Origin: Enchytraeus crypticus
Lineage: Eukaryota; Annelida; Clitellata; Enchytraeida; Enchytraeidae
Assembly: GCA_905160935.1 (NCBI GenBank)
Contig: CAJHZI010000014.1
Coordinates: 267,295 to 331,294 of the forward strand
Direction: 5' to 3'
Length of the DNA stretch: 64,000 bases
The notes beneath the pieces were generated by a model, which saw only the letters and a program-made list of their open reading frames with translations, made no database searches and had not been told where the DNA came from. Shown here piece after piece: positions 11,908-23,944 of this stretch. Within the stretch, counting starts at the first letter, position 1. Each line of letters begins with the position of its first letter. The translations under genes were made by a program, and so were the position numbers.

Positions 11908-12402
11908 GAATATAGAGATCAATTAATGACAATTATATACAAGCATGCATAATTATATATTATATACATTGCATACACATACATTGCATATAATATACAA
12001 GTACAAGGGGAAATATATTTAATTTCTTAATAATTATATTATTGTCCATGTCACTTAAAACATTCTAAGAACATAAGTCAATGATTAACCATGCAGAAAA
12101 TGTGATGCTTAAAATGACAAATAATATATGTTAATTGAAATAAGACATTCATATGCTTAGAAATAAAAAATTGATATTAATTGGTAATAAAGCATCTTTT
12201 TCACTGTACTGCCTAACGGTCGGTCGACGTTAAGCAACTTTTCCATTAAATTCCATCTTCTGATATCCAATTTATTCTTACGACGTCTCAATTCCTCTGT
12301 CATCAACAGGATTTTATTTAGCCTGAGACAAGAAATTAAATATTATATATACATATGTATATATATATAAATATAATATATATATATATAATATATATAT
12401 AT

Positions 12403-12496
<94 letters not shown>

Positions 12497-12922
12497 CTTC
12501 CTCAAAATTGGCACTACTAAAGGAATTGTTCATTTATTGTATATCTGAAATCTGTGGTCACCTAAATTTCACCGACCATTCTTGGTCTTCATCCAATGTG
12601 CTTCAGATTTCATGGCGGCACATTGAAAACTTGGACAAGTCGAGTTATAATGACTTGTAGACTTTTACACATCAACCCTGCTCTTCTTTACTATATTTCA
12701 CAAATAGACACATTTTAATTACTATACTTTGTTGGATCTAAAGGGACTATTTAGTTATTTTATAAAATTTAAATCTATAATTTTAAATATAACTTAAATA
12801 CAAAATTTTATAATATTAAAAATAGGTTATCTTATAAAATTTTATATTCTAACGTAGTAACTTCTGGAAATGGCTACTTTTATCAACGACACATGACTGT
12901 AACCATTTCAAAAACGTGCGAA
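11908..12922 (+). repeat. Tandem duplication, unit 1 (1,015 bp)
   Basis: The unit runs from GAATATAGAGATCAATTAAT to ACGTGCGAA and is repeated head-to-tail immediately downstream. Only one base difference was found (GGAAATGG here, GGAATTGG in the second unit, near 12870). The embedded TA and GA microsatellites have the same length in both units. It contains no gene. Confidence 0.95.
12340..12495. repeat. TA array ending in (GA)n, unit 1
   Basis: Interrupted TA dinucleotides grade into about 13 GA repeats. The reverse-strand frame reading Tyr/Ile then Ser/Leu is an artefact of this array. An identical copy lies at 13355-13510. Confidence 0.9.
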
Positions 12923-13417
12923 GAATATAGAGATCAATTAATGACAATTATATACAAGCATGCATAATTATATATTATATACATTGCATACACATACATT
13001 GCATATAATATACAAGTACAAGGGGAAATATATTTAATTTCTTAATAATTATATTATTGTCCATGTCACTTAAAACATTCTAAGAACATAAGTCAATGAT
13101 TAACCATGCAGAAAATGTGATGCTTAAAATGACAAATAATATATGTTAATTGAAATAAGACATTCATATGCTTAGAAATAAAAAATTGATATTAATTGGT
13201 AATAAAGCATCTTTTTCACTGTACTGCCTAACGGTCGGTCGACGTTAAGCAACTTTTCCATTAAATTCCATCTTCTGATATCCAATTTATTCTTACGACG
13301 TCTCAATTCCTCTGTCATCAACAGGATTTTATTTAGCCTGAGACAAGAAATTAAATATTATATATACATATGTATATATATATAAATATAATATATATAT
13401 ATATAATATATATATAT

Positions 13418-13511
<94 letters not shown>

Positions 13512-13937
13512 CTTCCTCAAAATTGGCACTACTAAAGGAATTGTTCATTTATTGTATATCTGAAATCTGTGGTCACCTAAATTTCACCGACCATTCTTGG
13601 TCTTCATCCAATGTGCTTCAGATTTCATGGCGGCACATTGAAAACTTGGACAAGTCGAGTTATAATGACTTGTAGACTTTTACACATCAACCCTGCTCTT
13701 CTTTACTATATTTCACAAATAGACACATTTTAATTACTATACTTTGTTGGATCTAAAGGGACTATTTAGTTATTTTATAAAATTTAAATCTATAATTTTA
13801 AATATAACTTAAATACAAAATTTTATAATATTAAAAATAGGTTATCTTATAAAATTTTATATTCTAACGTAGTAACTTCTGGAATTGGCTACTTTTATCA
13901 ACGACACATGACTGTAACCATTTCAAAAACGTGCGAA
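12923..13937 (+). repeat. Tandem duplication, unit 2 (1,015 bp)
   Basis: Second copy of the preceding unit. The word AAGAATATAG marks the internal junction, and the right end is ACGTGCGAA before GTCCCTTAATTG. Near identity even in microsatellite tracts means either a very recent duplication or an assembly redundancy. Confidence 0.95.
13355..13510. repeat. TA array ending in (GA)n, unit 2
   Basis: Copy of the microsatellite at 12340-12495, offset by exactly 1,015 bp and with no length change visible. Confidence 0.9.
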
Positions 13938-13978
13938 GTCCCTTAATTGTAGAAGCTTGAGCTAGTTCATTATAGATA

Positions 13979-14105
13979 AAAAAAAGCTGAGGTTAACGTC
14001 AGTTTCCTCACTGGGAAGCGATGTCAGTGACGGTCGAGCCCAGGATTTGAACCCTGCACATACTGATCAGCGGTCGAGTATCTTACCGACTTCGCCACTG
14101 GCTCC
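13979..14105 (-). repeat. Family A tRNA-derived SINE
   Basis: Near full-length minus-strand copy: tail AGCTTTTTTT, core TGACATCGCTTCCCAGTGAG, then GAAACTGACGTTAACC. The B-box-like word is GGTTCAAATCC and the 5' end TGGAGCCAGTGGCGA. It sits about 40 bp beyond the 1,015-bp duplication. Confidence 0.85.
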
Positions 14106-14109
14106 ATAA

Positions 14110-15680
14110 CCTTTAGCGCTTCTTTTAATTGTTAACACCCGGTAGTTTAAGAGCTCAGACTATTGTAACTTCTCATTTTCCCACAAATATGACATCTAAA
14201 AACAAGTGCTCGCACTTTACAACTCGTCAACATTCCTGCATTCGAAGTTGTAAATATAGATATGTATAGCATCTTATTAGCCTAGTCATAAATATAAAGC
14301 ACACAAGCTCTTAGTATTTCCCACACCTGAGGCTATTCGATGTACGGTATCGAAAGTCTAAGTATAATTATATTATGCATATATAATGGTATAAATACAT
14401 ACGATAATGCATTTATATTTACATAAATATATTATCGCAAAAATTGTCGGCAGGGTTGGATTTGTAGGAAGGGGGAAGCCGGGGATCTTCTCCCCAACTG
14501 ACTCCCCTAACTGATTTGAAATTAAACTTCTGAGGGTGGAGTCATCTATCCCTCTCAATGCGTTAGTTCACTATGCTATCAATTGCTATTAACTTGAAGA
14601 CATTATTTACAAAGGTATTTCATATTCCGTTTGACTTCATCCCCCCGAAATCTGAAATGCCCCAGGACCCATTATTAAGACTCCACCACTGGACCCCGGG
14701 GAGGGAAAACGTCCTCTGTGCCACCTTGTTTTCAGATTCAAATCCATCGCTCGCTGAAGGACACCGCTTTGATCAATAGCTAAAGCGAATTCCTAAAATA
14801 AACTAGACAAAACAAACTAAACTTAAACTAAACAGCATTTGGTTTGTGGGCATGCAATGAATAAGGGAACAGAAAGACTCCAGAGTATTAAAGAATCATT
14901 TAAATTTCTTAAAGTATTTTAATAGAAAAATCATCTTAATTTTTTAAAGTATTTTAATTAATAGAGGCTCGCTCATCATCGATTTAACTATAAAATTCTG
15001 GTCTATGTAACACATGTGACTTCAGAGGTTCAAAAGAAAGCGATGGAGTCCAAAATAATTACTTAGGACAGATGAAAATAAATGAAGAATTTGCCGCTAA
15101 ACGTGAATTAAATCTAATTGTATAATAATAATAAATGGCTTAGTAAATTACTTGAACTATAGCAGAAGGTCATCGTGCTATAATGAATTTATTATCCACC
15201 ATTTTTATATTTTTGAGCCTATTCAGCGAGGTCAATGATTTGGGTAAGAGATAAGACCTATTGGTTTAGGTTTTTATTTTAAGTAAATAGCGCTCATTCA
15301 TCGCCTTCCTTGGGAAACTACATTGTTTGCTCAACCGTAAAATTTCAAAGCACGATTTATCTTTCAAGGCTAACCTAAAGATAACTTATATCACCATAGC
15401 TTAGGGAATCATGAAATTATTTCAACTCAAGGCTGCGGTATTCAGTTCTTAATATATAAGAATGAATTAATATTTTAAAACTAATACATAAATTCAGTAA
15501 AGTATACTCAAGAGTATACCTGTTGTTGACTTTGGAAGAAAACCACGAATCGAGAAATCAGCCCTCGAGTCCGATATTCGGCTAGCTGTGTAGTTTTTGT
15601 TAAAAATTTCTGTAGGCTTATTGATCATCTATGCATTTATCCTTCAGGTCAAGAATTCAGATTGATACTTTCGTACGTAT
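14110..15680. other. No gene recognised; one GC-richer patch
   Basis: Mostly AT-rich unique sequence. From about 14450 to 14790 the base composition is clearly more GC-rich, with cccccgaaatctgaaatg and ggaccccggggagg words. That suggests an unclassified transposon fragment. No intact frame was found. Confidence 0.45.
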
Positions 15681-15684
15681 CCTG

Positions 15685-15687
<3 letters not shown>

Positions 15688-15731
<44 letters not shown>
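15688..15731. repeat. (CT)n microsatellite
   Basis: Pure CT dinucleotide array of about 22 repeats. Confidence 0.95.
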
Positions 15732-15736
<5 letters not shown>

Positions 15737-16120
15737 ACTGCTTACTGACAAGTCCATGGCATATAACGCTACCATTCAATTCTTTCTTCTGTTTTCCTCT
15801 TCACGTCCACCTACGAATTGATCTTTAAATCATCTAACATTCCTTTTGATATTCCATTATTCTGGGGTGATTCTGTTTATGACGCTGCTTCGTCAGCTAC
15901 ATTGTTTTCCAATTAGCACCTGATCGGTTGTATGTACAATTGTACATGTACATTAACTATCAATTATAAACGTGGCTAATTAGCCTGAACTTTAAGGTAC
16001 GAACGAGGTTAGTTAATAGATTTAGCTTGACCTTTCTCGTTTTCACCTCATGTTTCTTTTTACGAAACCAACTATTTGTAAATTTTAATGCTTTCTGGTA
16101 GCAGAACATATTTTGAAGTA

Positions 16121-16234
16121 AAAAGCTAAAGCTAAAGCTAACGTCAGTTTCCTCGCTCGAAAGCGATGTCAGTGACGGACGAGCCCAAGATTTGAACCCC
16201 GCCCATACTAATCCGCGGTCGAATATCTTACGAC
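16121..16234 (-). repeat. Family A SINE, 5' truncated
   Basis: The tail end shows a threefold GCTAAA stretch (AAAGCTAAAGCTAAAGCTAA). The core TGACATCGCTTTCGAGCGAG and the B-box-like GGTTCAAATC word follow. The copy stops at GTCGTAAGATATTCGACCGC, so the box A region is missing. Confidence 0.8.
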
Positions 16235-16239
16235 CGAGT

Positions 16240-17934
16240 AAGATAATCGACCGCGTATGCAAAATGAAGTCGAGTATGCATACAAGATTAGTGTCAGACG
16301 AGAATCGTTGTGCGGCTCTACCTCTGAAAGTTGTGAACAACGCGCAATAATTATGCAGAAACAATGAAGGTCAACAGATCGGCATATCAAATGTAAAACA
16401 CTGAAGCACCCGATGTCTCTGATAGATATTAGGCATGTCCGCACACGTGTAAATAGTGAGAGAAACCCATGCATACTTCTCACTGAAACTTGTGCTATAA
16501 ATATATGGGGACAATTCTATTCCCAACAGAAATTGTGTAAGCTATTTCATGAAATGAAGAGGCAAAATACTGTACACTATTAGGTTTTTTCGCCCTTCGG
16601 AAGAAATAAAGTATTTCTTTGATTTGCTCTAAATCTGAGATTTTGCCCTATGATGTTATGATGTACTCGAAAGTGAATAGGGAGTCCGCGAACGAAAGAG
16701 CGCGCATAACTTATCCAATACTTTATATACTATTTTGTAGTAAGGGCAACCATTGAGCCAGGAATATGTAACATGCAATGTGAAATCGGCCAGAGATATG
16801 GAACATAAAGAATACGTTTATAAATATCAAATCATATAATTATATACATATATTATCCGCATGCAGATAATAAGATGCATAATTGCTTATATGAATACAT
16901 GCACTCATTGATTCGTTGCTGTCTATTCGAGAAAGAGGGGAGCAATTATTGACAAGGAAATTATTTTTAGTAAATACATTAACGTAGAAACTTTAGCTAT
17001 GCGTTATTATATTGGTTTCTCTTTTTACTATTTGAGAGACATATCTAGTTCTCCTATCTAATCTTCTCCAACCCCTGTCCTGCCTTTGACTTGCCGGTGG
17101 GTGGTTTAAAATCTACCATTTATTTTAATAATACGAACACGCTTGCGTAATTATAGCATTTCTACTTGCAATTTATTTATTACAATACTTGCATACGGTA
17201 TAACATTTATTCTACACTGTACAATATTGTGCAGCACTGTGTCTACCACAGTATATTTCGCCGAGATTTCGCAGCCACAATATTGCCGCAACAAAGGCAA
17301 CAAAGTTACTGCACTACAGAAATATGATGTAACATAATGTCTGTTTATGCATCAAACCGTGCAATCAAGTCTTAAACAGTACTTTATCTAGTAAACTCCG
17401 ACGCTGAAACTTAATCATGAATTAATTTTCGTCCTCGAGCTGCTATTTCTCTGCCAGAATGTCCAAGTCTAAACAGGTCCTCTGACATAGCTTTTGTTAT
17501 CAATCTAGAAATGATTACGATAGTATCGGCAATTAGTGACGACTTTTGGCCCCATAGTATCTTTGTTACGTTCAATTGATAACTTTTTAATTTTAAATTT
17601 CTTGCAGGTCCTTCAGCATAAATGTCAAGTCGATTGAGATAGGCAGCCATTGAAGTTTTTAATATCTTTAATGATATACGTGTACATATGTACCATATAT
17701 AAGGATAAACAGGAATGTTTTCTCAGGGAATGACGCCCCTGCACTCGAAGTGTTAGTCGAAGCTGAGTAAGGCATAGGGGACCTACCTCGTCATAAACAG
17801 AAACCCCAGGAATAATTGTATATCATTTTAGATGATATAAAGATCCACTCGTATGTGGACTTGAAGAGGAAAACTGAAGATAAAGATAAGTGGAGGCGTT
17901 ATATACCATGGACCTGCCAGTAGGCAGTGCACTA

Positions 17935-17965
<31 letters not shown>

Positions 17966-18170
17966 CAATATAAATCACTGCTTATCCGTGATAAGGTGTT
18001 ACAGCTATCAGTCAAGATCTGCGTGATCAAGTAGTCTCTTAAAATTATTTCCTTATAAGATTGATTAATTGCCTTTCTTCTGTTTTACTTTTACCAATAA
18101 ATTTCCTATCAATAAGTCAATCAGGCTTGGGACTGTAATCGAACGCTGACTAGATAAAGGCACTAGATTC
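16240..18170. other. No gene recognised
   Basis: Unique AT-rich sequence with a GA array at 17935-17960. The frame at 17411-17650 (minus) has no known domain or splice support. Nothing else is supportable. Confidence 0.5.
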
Positions 18171-18173
18171 ATT

Positions 18174-18280
18174 ATCTCTCTCTCTCTCTCTCCCTTTCTC
18201 TCTCTTCCTCTCACTTCCTCCATGGCTCTTTTTCTCTATCTTTTTCTCTCTCTCTCTCATTCTCTCCTTATTTTTATCTT

Positions 18281-18331
<51 letters not shown>
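18174..18331. repeat. CT-rich microsatellite
   Basis: Interrupted then pure CT dinucleotide array. The Arg/Glu-rich minus-strand frames here are its translation. Confidence 0.95.
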
Positions 18332-18335
<4 letters not shown>

Positions 18336-18886
18336 CAAATAAACTAATCAAAAGGTTAATTATACCTATATCGCACATACGCACAATCCATGCAGTCAAT
18401 AAAATATTATACAATATATCGGTATCACTCAAATTGCATACGTTCAATTGGTCAAATTTATGCGTTACCACAAGTAATAAGGTTGATATTATTTCATCGT
18501 CATATTATTGATTCTACAGTAGCTCTGGAGACTTTTTCATAATAACCTAAGTACACACTTTATATTCCCTTTAGCTGTAAACTCTTTTCAGAACTCTTAA
18601 AGCTTACTAGCCTTGATGCCTGTAATAAACGGTAATATTGTACTTCAGTAATTTTTATAACATGTTCAAAAGTTCTCTGTTGCGACTGTTGGTTCTTTGT
18701 TGACGCCATAAAATATAGTTCAGCATTTTATAGATATTAACTGAGTCACTAGTTAATAATTTTTTGACAATGTATCGAACATTGAAAATGATTCTCTAAA
18801 TTTTATTGTTCTCCAGAGTGCATTTTATCTGGTTAATATTTTTTAAAATTTATAATACTCTCGAATTATCAATGTTTAAACATTTG

Positions 18887-19112
18887 GTGTGGGACTTAGC
18901 TCATTCGGTTAATTAAATTAAGCTGCGCGTCACTTGAACGAAGTTAAGCAACATCGCTCCCGGTTAGTACTTTGTGAGTAACCATATTGGAAGTCCGAGT
19001 TTTTTTGACAGATTTGAATGAAAATGTCCCGAGAGTGTTGGAAGGTTATTCTCAAATCCGCGCCGGCTGCAATTGATGCGCCAACAAAAGGCAACGATTA
19101 CTCATAACCATG
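18887..19112 (+). repeat. 5S/tRNA-composite SINE-like element
   Basis: A tRNA box-A-like word (TTAGCTCATTCGGTTAATTA) is followed by a clear 5S rRNA internal-promoter match: CGAAGTTAAGCAACATCG, then CCGGTTAGTACTTTG. The flanks do not resemble 5S rRNA, so this is not a 5S gene. 5S-derived SINEs are known in animals; the tRNA-like word upstream makes this head look composite. The 3' end near 19112 is a guess. Confidence 0.6.
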
Positions 19113-19280
19113 GAGAGTAAGGAGGAAATAACGAAAACAGCATCTAAGGAAGAAAGGAAACTATGTAGGCCTACTCATGCGGTTGTCATGTGGTTACCTA
19201 TACAGATAAAACAATTAAACAGTTTACTATCTGGACCATAAAGCTATTGGTTAACTTTCCGCCATCTCAAGATCATACGG

Positions 19281-19281
<1 letters not shown>

Positions 19282-19349
<68 letters not shown>

Positions 19350-19441
19350 TATATACATATATATATATAAACAAATATATATATAAACAAATATATATAT
19401 AAACAAATATATATATATATAAACAAATATATATATATATA

Positions 19442-19480
<39 letters not shown>

Positions 19481-19574
19481 AAATATATATATATATATAT
19501 ATACATAAACAAATATATATATATAAACAAATAATATATATATATATATTTGTTTATATATATATATATTTGTT

Positions 19575-19633
<59 letters not shown>
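19282..19633. repeat. TA array with inverted AAACAAATA words
   Basis: A long TA dinucleotide tract contains seven or so AAACAAATATATAT words, followed by two TTTGTTTATATA words in inverse orientation. The two halves can pair into an AT hairpin. Confidence 0.9.
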
Positions 19634-19635
<2 letters not shown>

Positions 19636-19639
19636 TGAA

Positions 19640-20123
19640 TATTATATCTATAAATCTAGAACTCTAACAGCTCCAAACCACGATTCATCTTAAACATTCT
19701 GCTGTCCGACTTAGCTGACTGAAACCTGATTTGGGTCTGAATTTAAATTTGGTAAAGTCGAAGTTTTCTTCCATAAATATGCATGAATCCTGTTAAGTCT
19801 ATTTGACTATTTCTACTTGGATAAGTTTTCTTAGTCGGTATTATGTTTTCTTAATATTTTTGCAGTCTAAGGAATTAATAATGCATATAGATAGACTGAT
19901 TAATTTATTGATTGATTAATTTTAAATCATGGTTGATCTATAGGTAAAAAGTACATGATTACGATTGAATCTGTGTCTGTTATTGTGAATTATTGTTTTA
20001 ACGAATGTGAACAGTCAGGTCTGATGATCTTTAATGCAATTCAATGCACTAGTATAAATTTCTGCTAACCTTTCATATAACTCACGTAACATTATGTTCA
20101 TTTACGTTATGTTCATTATGTTA
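19640..20123. other. No gene recognised
   Basis: Unique AT-rich sequence. No exon, RNA or repeat signature seen. Confidence 0.5.
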
Positions 20124-20220
20124 CGGATCAGTATGAGCGGGTTCAAATCCTGGGCTCTCCTGTCACTGACATTGCTTTCGAGTGAGAAAACTGACGTTAA
20201 CCTTAGCTTTACCAGCTTTT
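20124..20220 (+). repeat. Family A SINE, 5' truncated
   Basis: Begins inside the head at CGGATCAGTATGAGCGGG. It carries GGTTCAAATCC, the core TGACATTGCTTTCGAGTGAG and the terminal TTAGCTTTACCAGCTTTT. Confidence 0.85.
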
Positions 20221-20329
20221 ATTTCTTAAGCAAGTGGTTTAATATATGAAAATTGACAAACATTATGTTAATAAAAAAGGACCAGTGGTTCTTAAACCTA
20301 TGGTTCCTAAGTGTTGTGCCCCATTAGTT

Positions 20330-20640
20330 ATACTAGTGTTGTTGTTGTTCTATGTTTAAGGTGTTGACAAAAAGTCTTGTTTACGTCAATTTCTTTAGTG
20401 ACGTGTTAACGAGACTTCCGGTTTGGGCTTCTTGTTGTTGTTGATGACGTGGTGACGTGTTGTGTGCAAGAGAAGCACGTGTTTTTATGAGTTAGAAATA
20501 GTTTTATACGTCGTTTAGGGGATGATGAAGTGTCAGAGCCTTCTGTGATCTCTGAGATATCCAATGGAGAACTGGAAGATAAGTTGAATACTTTTGATCG
20601 TTATTTAGTGAAGGATTGTAGAGTGCTTGATGGTTGAAAT
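20330..20640 (+). other. TGACGT-rich segment with short frame; function unknown
   Basis: Within about 110 bp there are TTACGTCA, three further TGACGTG words, an ACTTCCGG ETS-type site and a CACGTG E-box. A stop-free stretch of about 54 codons without an ATG follows, containing the word SEPSVISEISNGELEDKL. It could be a promoter plus first exon, or a transposon end. I see no donor site that settles it. Confidence 0.25.
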
Positions 20641-20644
20641 ATTA

Positions 20645-21447
20645 ATATTTCTGCGAACAGTGTTTTATAAAGTTTTAGTGCAGGTTATATAGTAATTAGT
20701 AATAAGCTGTAGAGGACAGCGTAGTTCCTTATTAAGGTCTACTTGAAAGCTTTACCTTTTTATTTCCTTAATCCTTAAATTAATATTGGTTTGCTCTAGT
20801 CTCTAATTATAATTTCTCAGCGGCCTACACACGTTAAATATAGAGTACTTGGTAGGTTGGATGAATAGAGACCAGGGCGTCTTGATATTGTCTTTGGACC
20901 TTATATTATTATCGTATTATTGTATGTGTCATTTCTGTGTTCGTTATATTATTAAATTAATTAGAAAATGGGAATTAAAGAAGTTAGCGTTTGTATTGAA
21001 TTAACTGGTAGATTAAATACAGCGTCACAATAGCATTAAAGAGTAATACTATAATAATCGTTTAAAACATCAAATTATTATATAAGTGGTACCTAAGTGG
21101 TATTAAGTCTAAGCGCGCAAATATGACTCATATTATATACTGTATATATCATAAGCGCGACCTGATTTTCAATAGAGCTCATTCGATTGAATTAATTTTG
21201 GTACGATGAACTTTTCTCTAACGGCTAAAAAGGATTGTCAGATTTCTTAGATGGTCCTATTTGCGGTAACATTGTGTAGGTGTAAGACGGCAGGTTGAAA
21301 TTACGTCAGGTTGTGGTGATATAATTTCTTATTTAGTTTTTTCCAGAATGATAATAGTTTACATACCGTTAAACAAACTTTCCAATGATACATATTGTTT
21401 GTTTAAATAAGTTACAGACTTTAATTATAGTTATATATGTAACTTAA
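20645..21447. other. No gene recognised
   Basis: Unique AT-rich sequence. No domain, repeat family or RNA signature found. Confidence 0.5.
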
Positions 21448-21783
21448 GTCCCGAATCTGTTGAATTAAGTCATGAATCTGCTGAATTCAGTCGTGAGTTT
21501 GCTGAATGTTATGTTGATTCAACTAACTTCAATCATGAGTCAGATGAATCCAGTTTTAATCAGCTTAATTCAGTGATAAATCAGTTGAATTCAGTACTGA
21601 ATCCGCACATTTCAGTCACGAATCAGGTTAATTCCGCCATAAATTAGCTGCATTCAGTGCTGAATCAAATAAATTCAATCATGAATCAACTGAAATCAGT
21701 ATTGAATTAGATGAATTAGGTTATGAATCAGTTAACCTCAGCATTAATTAAGCTAAATTCAGTGCTGTTTCAGCTGAAATAAG
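21448..21783 (+). repeat. Diverged 21-bp minisatellite, about 16 copies
   Basis: Imperfect tandem units close to TCATGAATCAGCTGAATTCA plus G. Copies differ at many positions but keep the GAATCA and AATTCAG words, with one irregular spacer near 21510. The degree of divergence indicates an old array. It directly precedes the Tc1 element. Confidence 0.8.
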
Positions 21784-21880
21784 CATAATATACACACGTA
21801 TAGGCCTGCAGTATATATGCATATTCATATACAGTATGTACAATTGTGCGCGCATGCATATAAGTTCATCAATATGTGTA

Positions 21881-23259
21881 CAGTCATGGCCAAAAGTTTG
21901 AGATCAGTGGAAAAAATCGTATTTTATGTTTTTTATCTTATTTTGCTTTAAAATGCAGCAACATTTGTACTTTCTGATTATGTCTTGATGTTAACAAAGA
22001 CATAATTTAGGTTTTTTATCCTGTTTGGGATTTTATATGCATATTTTTTGCAAATATTGCTGGATTTTCAGCGTATTAAGAGAATTTTGTGCCAGATTTG
22101 GCCTATGACCTGGTATTAGTCATCCTGTCACGGTGTATTATAATACTCACCTAAAATTCTACAGAATGCTGTAATATCGCTCAGACTATAATACTATGTG
22201 CTGAATATTGTTCTGTTTTGCTTCAGAGCTGTAAATTATCATATTTGTGTATTCAAACTTAACATGGGTCGAAACCCTGAAATTTCGGTTGCGAAGCGCA
22301 CAAACATTTTTGCTCCACTACATTGGTCAGAGCAACCAGCAGACAGTCCTGATTGAAGCAAGGGTAAGCACACGAACCATTAGAAGATGTTGTTTGAGGG
22401 TGGATTGAAGTCAAGACCAGTATTGAAGCATCTGCTTCAAAGAAGAACATTCGAGATGGAATGGCGTTTTGTCGCAAATATCGCAATTGGTCTGCAGATG
22501 ATTGGGAAAGCGTACTATTTTCAGATGAGTCAAATTTCACACAATTTTACTCTTATTCCAGGCATGTAATACGACCATTTGGGAAGATAAATGATCCAAG
22601 TATTGTACCAGTGCTATCAAACATTATGCCAAGCTGATGGTTTGGGGACCTTATTCAGGGAAGGGCGACCGTTCGGGAATTCGGTTCATGGAGCAAGGTA
22701 CACCAATCAATGCTGCTGTTGACGAAGATATTCTTGAAGATAAAGTTCTGACTTTTATAAGTATACATGATTTGGAGTACTTCCAACATGATGGCGCGCC
22801 ATGTCATATGGCTAACACTATTACAACATGCCTCGCGCCCTATGATGTACCCATGATTGGTCTGTGGCGGGATCATCACCTGACCTGAACCTGACAGAAA
22901 ATCTTTGGATACAGATGAAAAGAAAGGTTTCTGCACACAATCCTTCCACCTTTCAGCATCTGAAAGAGATGGCGAAAAGAGTTTGGATAATAGAAACTTC
23001 GCTTGAGAACTTTAAAGCATTAGCCCGCTCCAAGCCTCGCCGCATTGCAGACGTCCTGGCCGTGAAGGGAAAACACACTAAATATTGACTATCTAGGTCA
23101 CTCAGCATATCTGTGACTATATTATAGCAATGCTATCATCTCTATATGATATGTATATATTGTTTTATGATGATGAACATATTAGTACAAAAGAAAACAG
23201 TGATTTTACCAGGATTTTCTAAAAAATATCGACTGATCTCAATCTTTTGGCCATGACTG
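21881..23259 (+). mobile_element. Tc1-like DNA transposon with both ends
   Basis: Terminal inverted repeats start CAGTCATGGCCAAAAG and continue with TTGAGATCAGT on both sides. TA target duplications lie at 21879-21880 and 23260-23261. At 1,379 bp the element is near the normal Tc1 length, but its transposase is broken, so it can only have moved with help from another copy. Confidence 0.9.
22264..23088 (+). pseudogene. Tc1-family transposase, degraded
   Basis: This is the cut-and-paste transposase of the surrounding element. The amino end (MGRNPEISVAKRTNI) ends in early stops, and much of the helix-turn-helix region is missing or scrambled. Catalytic motifs are traceable in several frames: SDESNF for the first Asp, FQHDGAPCHM for the second, and SPDLNLTENLW for the final Glu. 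At least two frameshifts and several stops separate them, one just before the last motif near 22870. The family norm is about 340 residues. Clearly inactive. Confidence 0.85.
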
Positions 23260-23282
23260 TATGTGTACTATTATATAATTTA

Positions 23283-23283
23283 A

Positions 23284-23314
<31 letters not shown>

Positions 23315-23357
23315 ATATAAATGGATGATATATATACATGTATAATAACTACGAATG

Positions 23358-23441
<84 letters not shown>

Positions 23442-23450
23442 TATGCATAT
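23283..23450. repeat. TA and CT microsatellites
   Basis: TA array, a short unique piece, a (CT)n array and another TA array. Immediately right of the Tc1 element. Confidence 0.9.
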
Positions 23451-23828
23451 ATATTCTTCTGAATCAGCCTACGTTTTCGTAGTCAGAGATATTCGTATAA
23501 TAAAGCAAAACGTGCTTGACGCTTGGACAATCCCTTTAAGTAAAACATACCATAAAGCAGTGACAGCGTAAATTCTAAACGTGACTCAACGAACCTGCTG
23601 AACAAAACCATTCCAATAGAACTTCCTAAGCATCTCCCCAGGACACCAGTGATTTCCCCAAGTCTAGTTATTTACTGTTTTATAATTACAAGTTTACAGC
23701 GTCACGACATCGATACTCATCGAACGTTTTATGACTCGACGTCTTTTTATTCTGAGTGTCGCTGGATCATGAGAGTTACGGCAGGCTTATCGAGTGATTA
23801 ATGATTGCAGGGCCTGGGAGCTTGTGAG

Positions 23829-23943
23829 GTGTAAGAGAATATTCATCAGTGAAGTGTAGGAGGATATTCACCAGTGAAGTGTAGGAGGATATTCACCAGT
23901 GAACTGTTGGAGGATATTCATCAGTGAAGTGTAGGAGGATATT
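23829..23943 (+). repeat. 25-bp minisatellite, about 4.6 copies
   Basis: Tandem units begin GTGTAGGAGGATATTCACCA and end GTGAA, with a few substitutions. No reading frame of note. Confidence 0.85.
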
Positions 23944-23944
23944 T

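Noticed and set aside
17411..17650. 79-codon minus frame starting MAAYLNRLDIY
   Set aside because: Composition is plausible but there is no motif, no splice or promoter support, and no second exon nearby.
18945..18985. 5S rRNA gene
   Set aside because: Only the internal promoter region matches; the 5' and 3' thirds of 5S rRNA are missing.
19190..19530. Tyr/Ile-rich membrane-like proteins
   Set aside because: Translation of TA microsatellites; the same applies to similar frames at 1622, 12314, 13329, 23239, 33084, 34282, 38414 and 55160.
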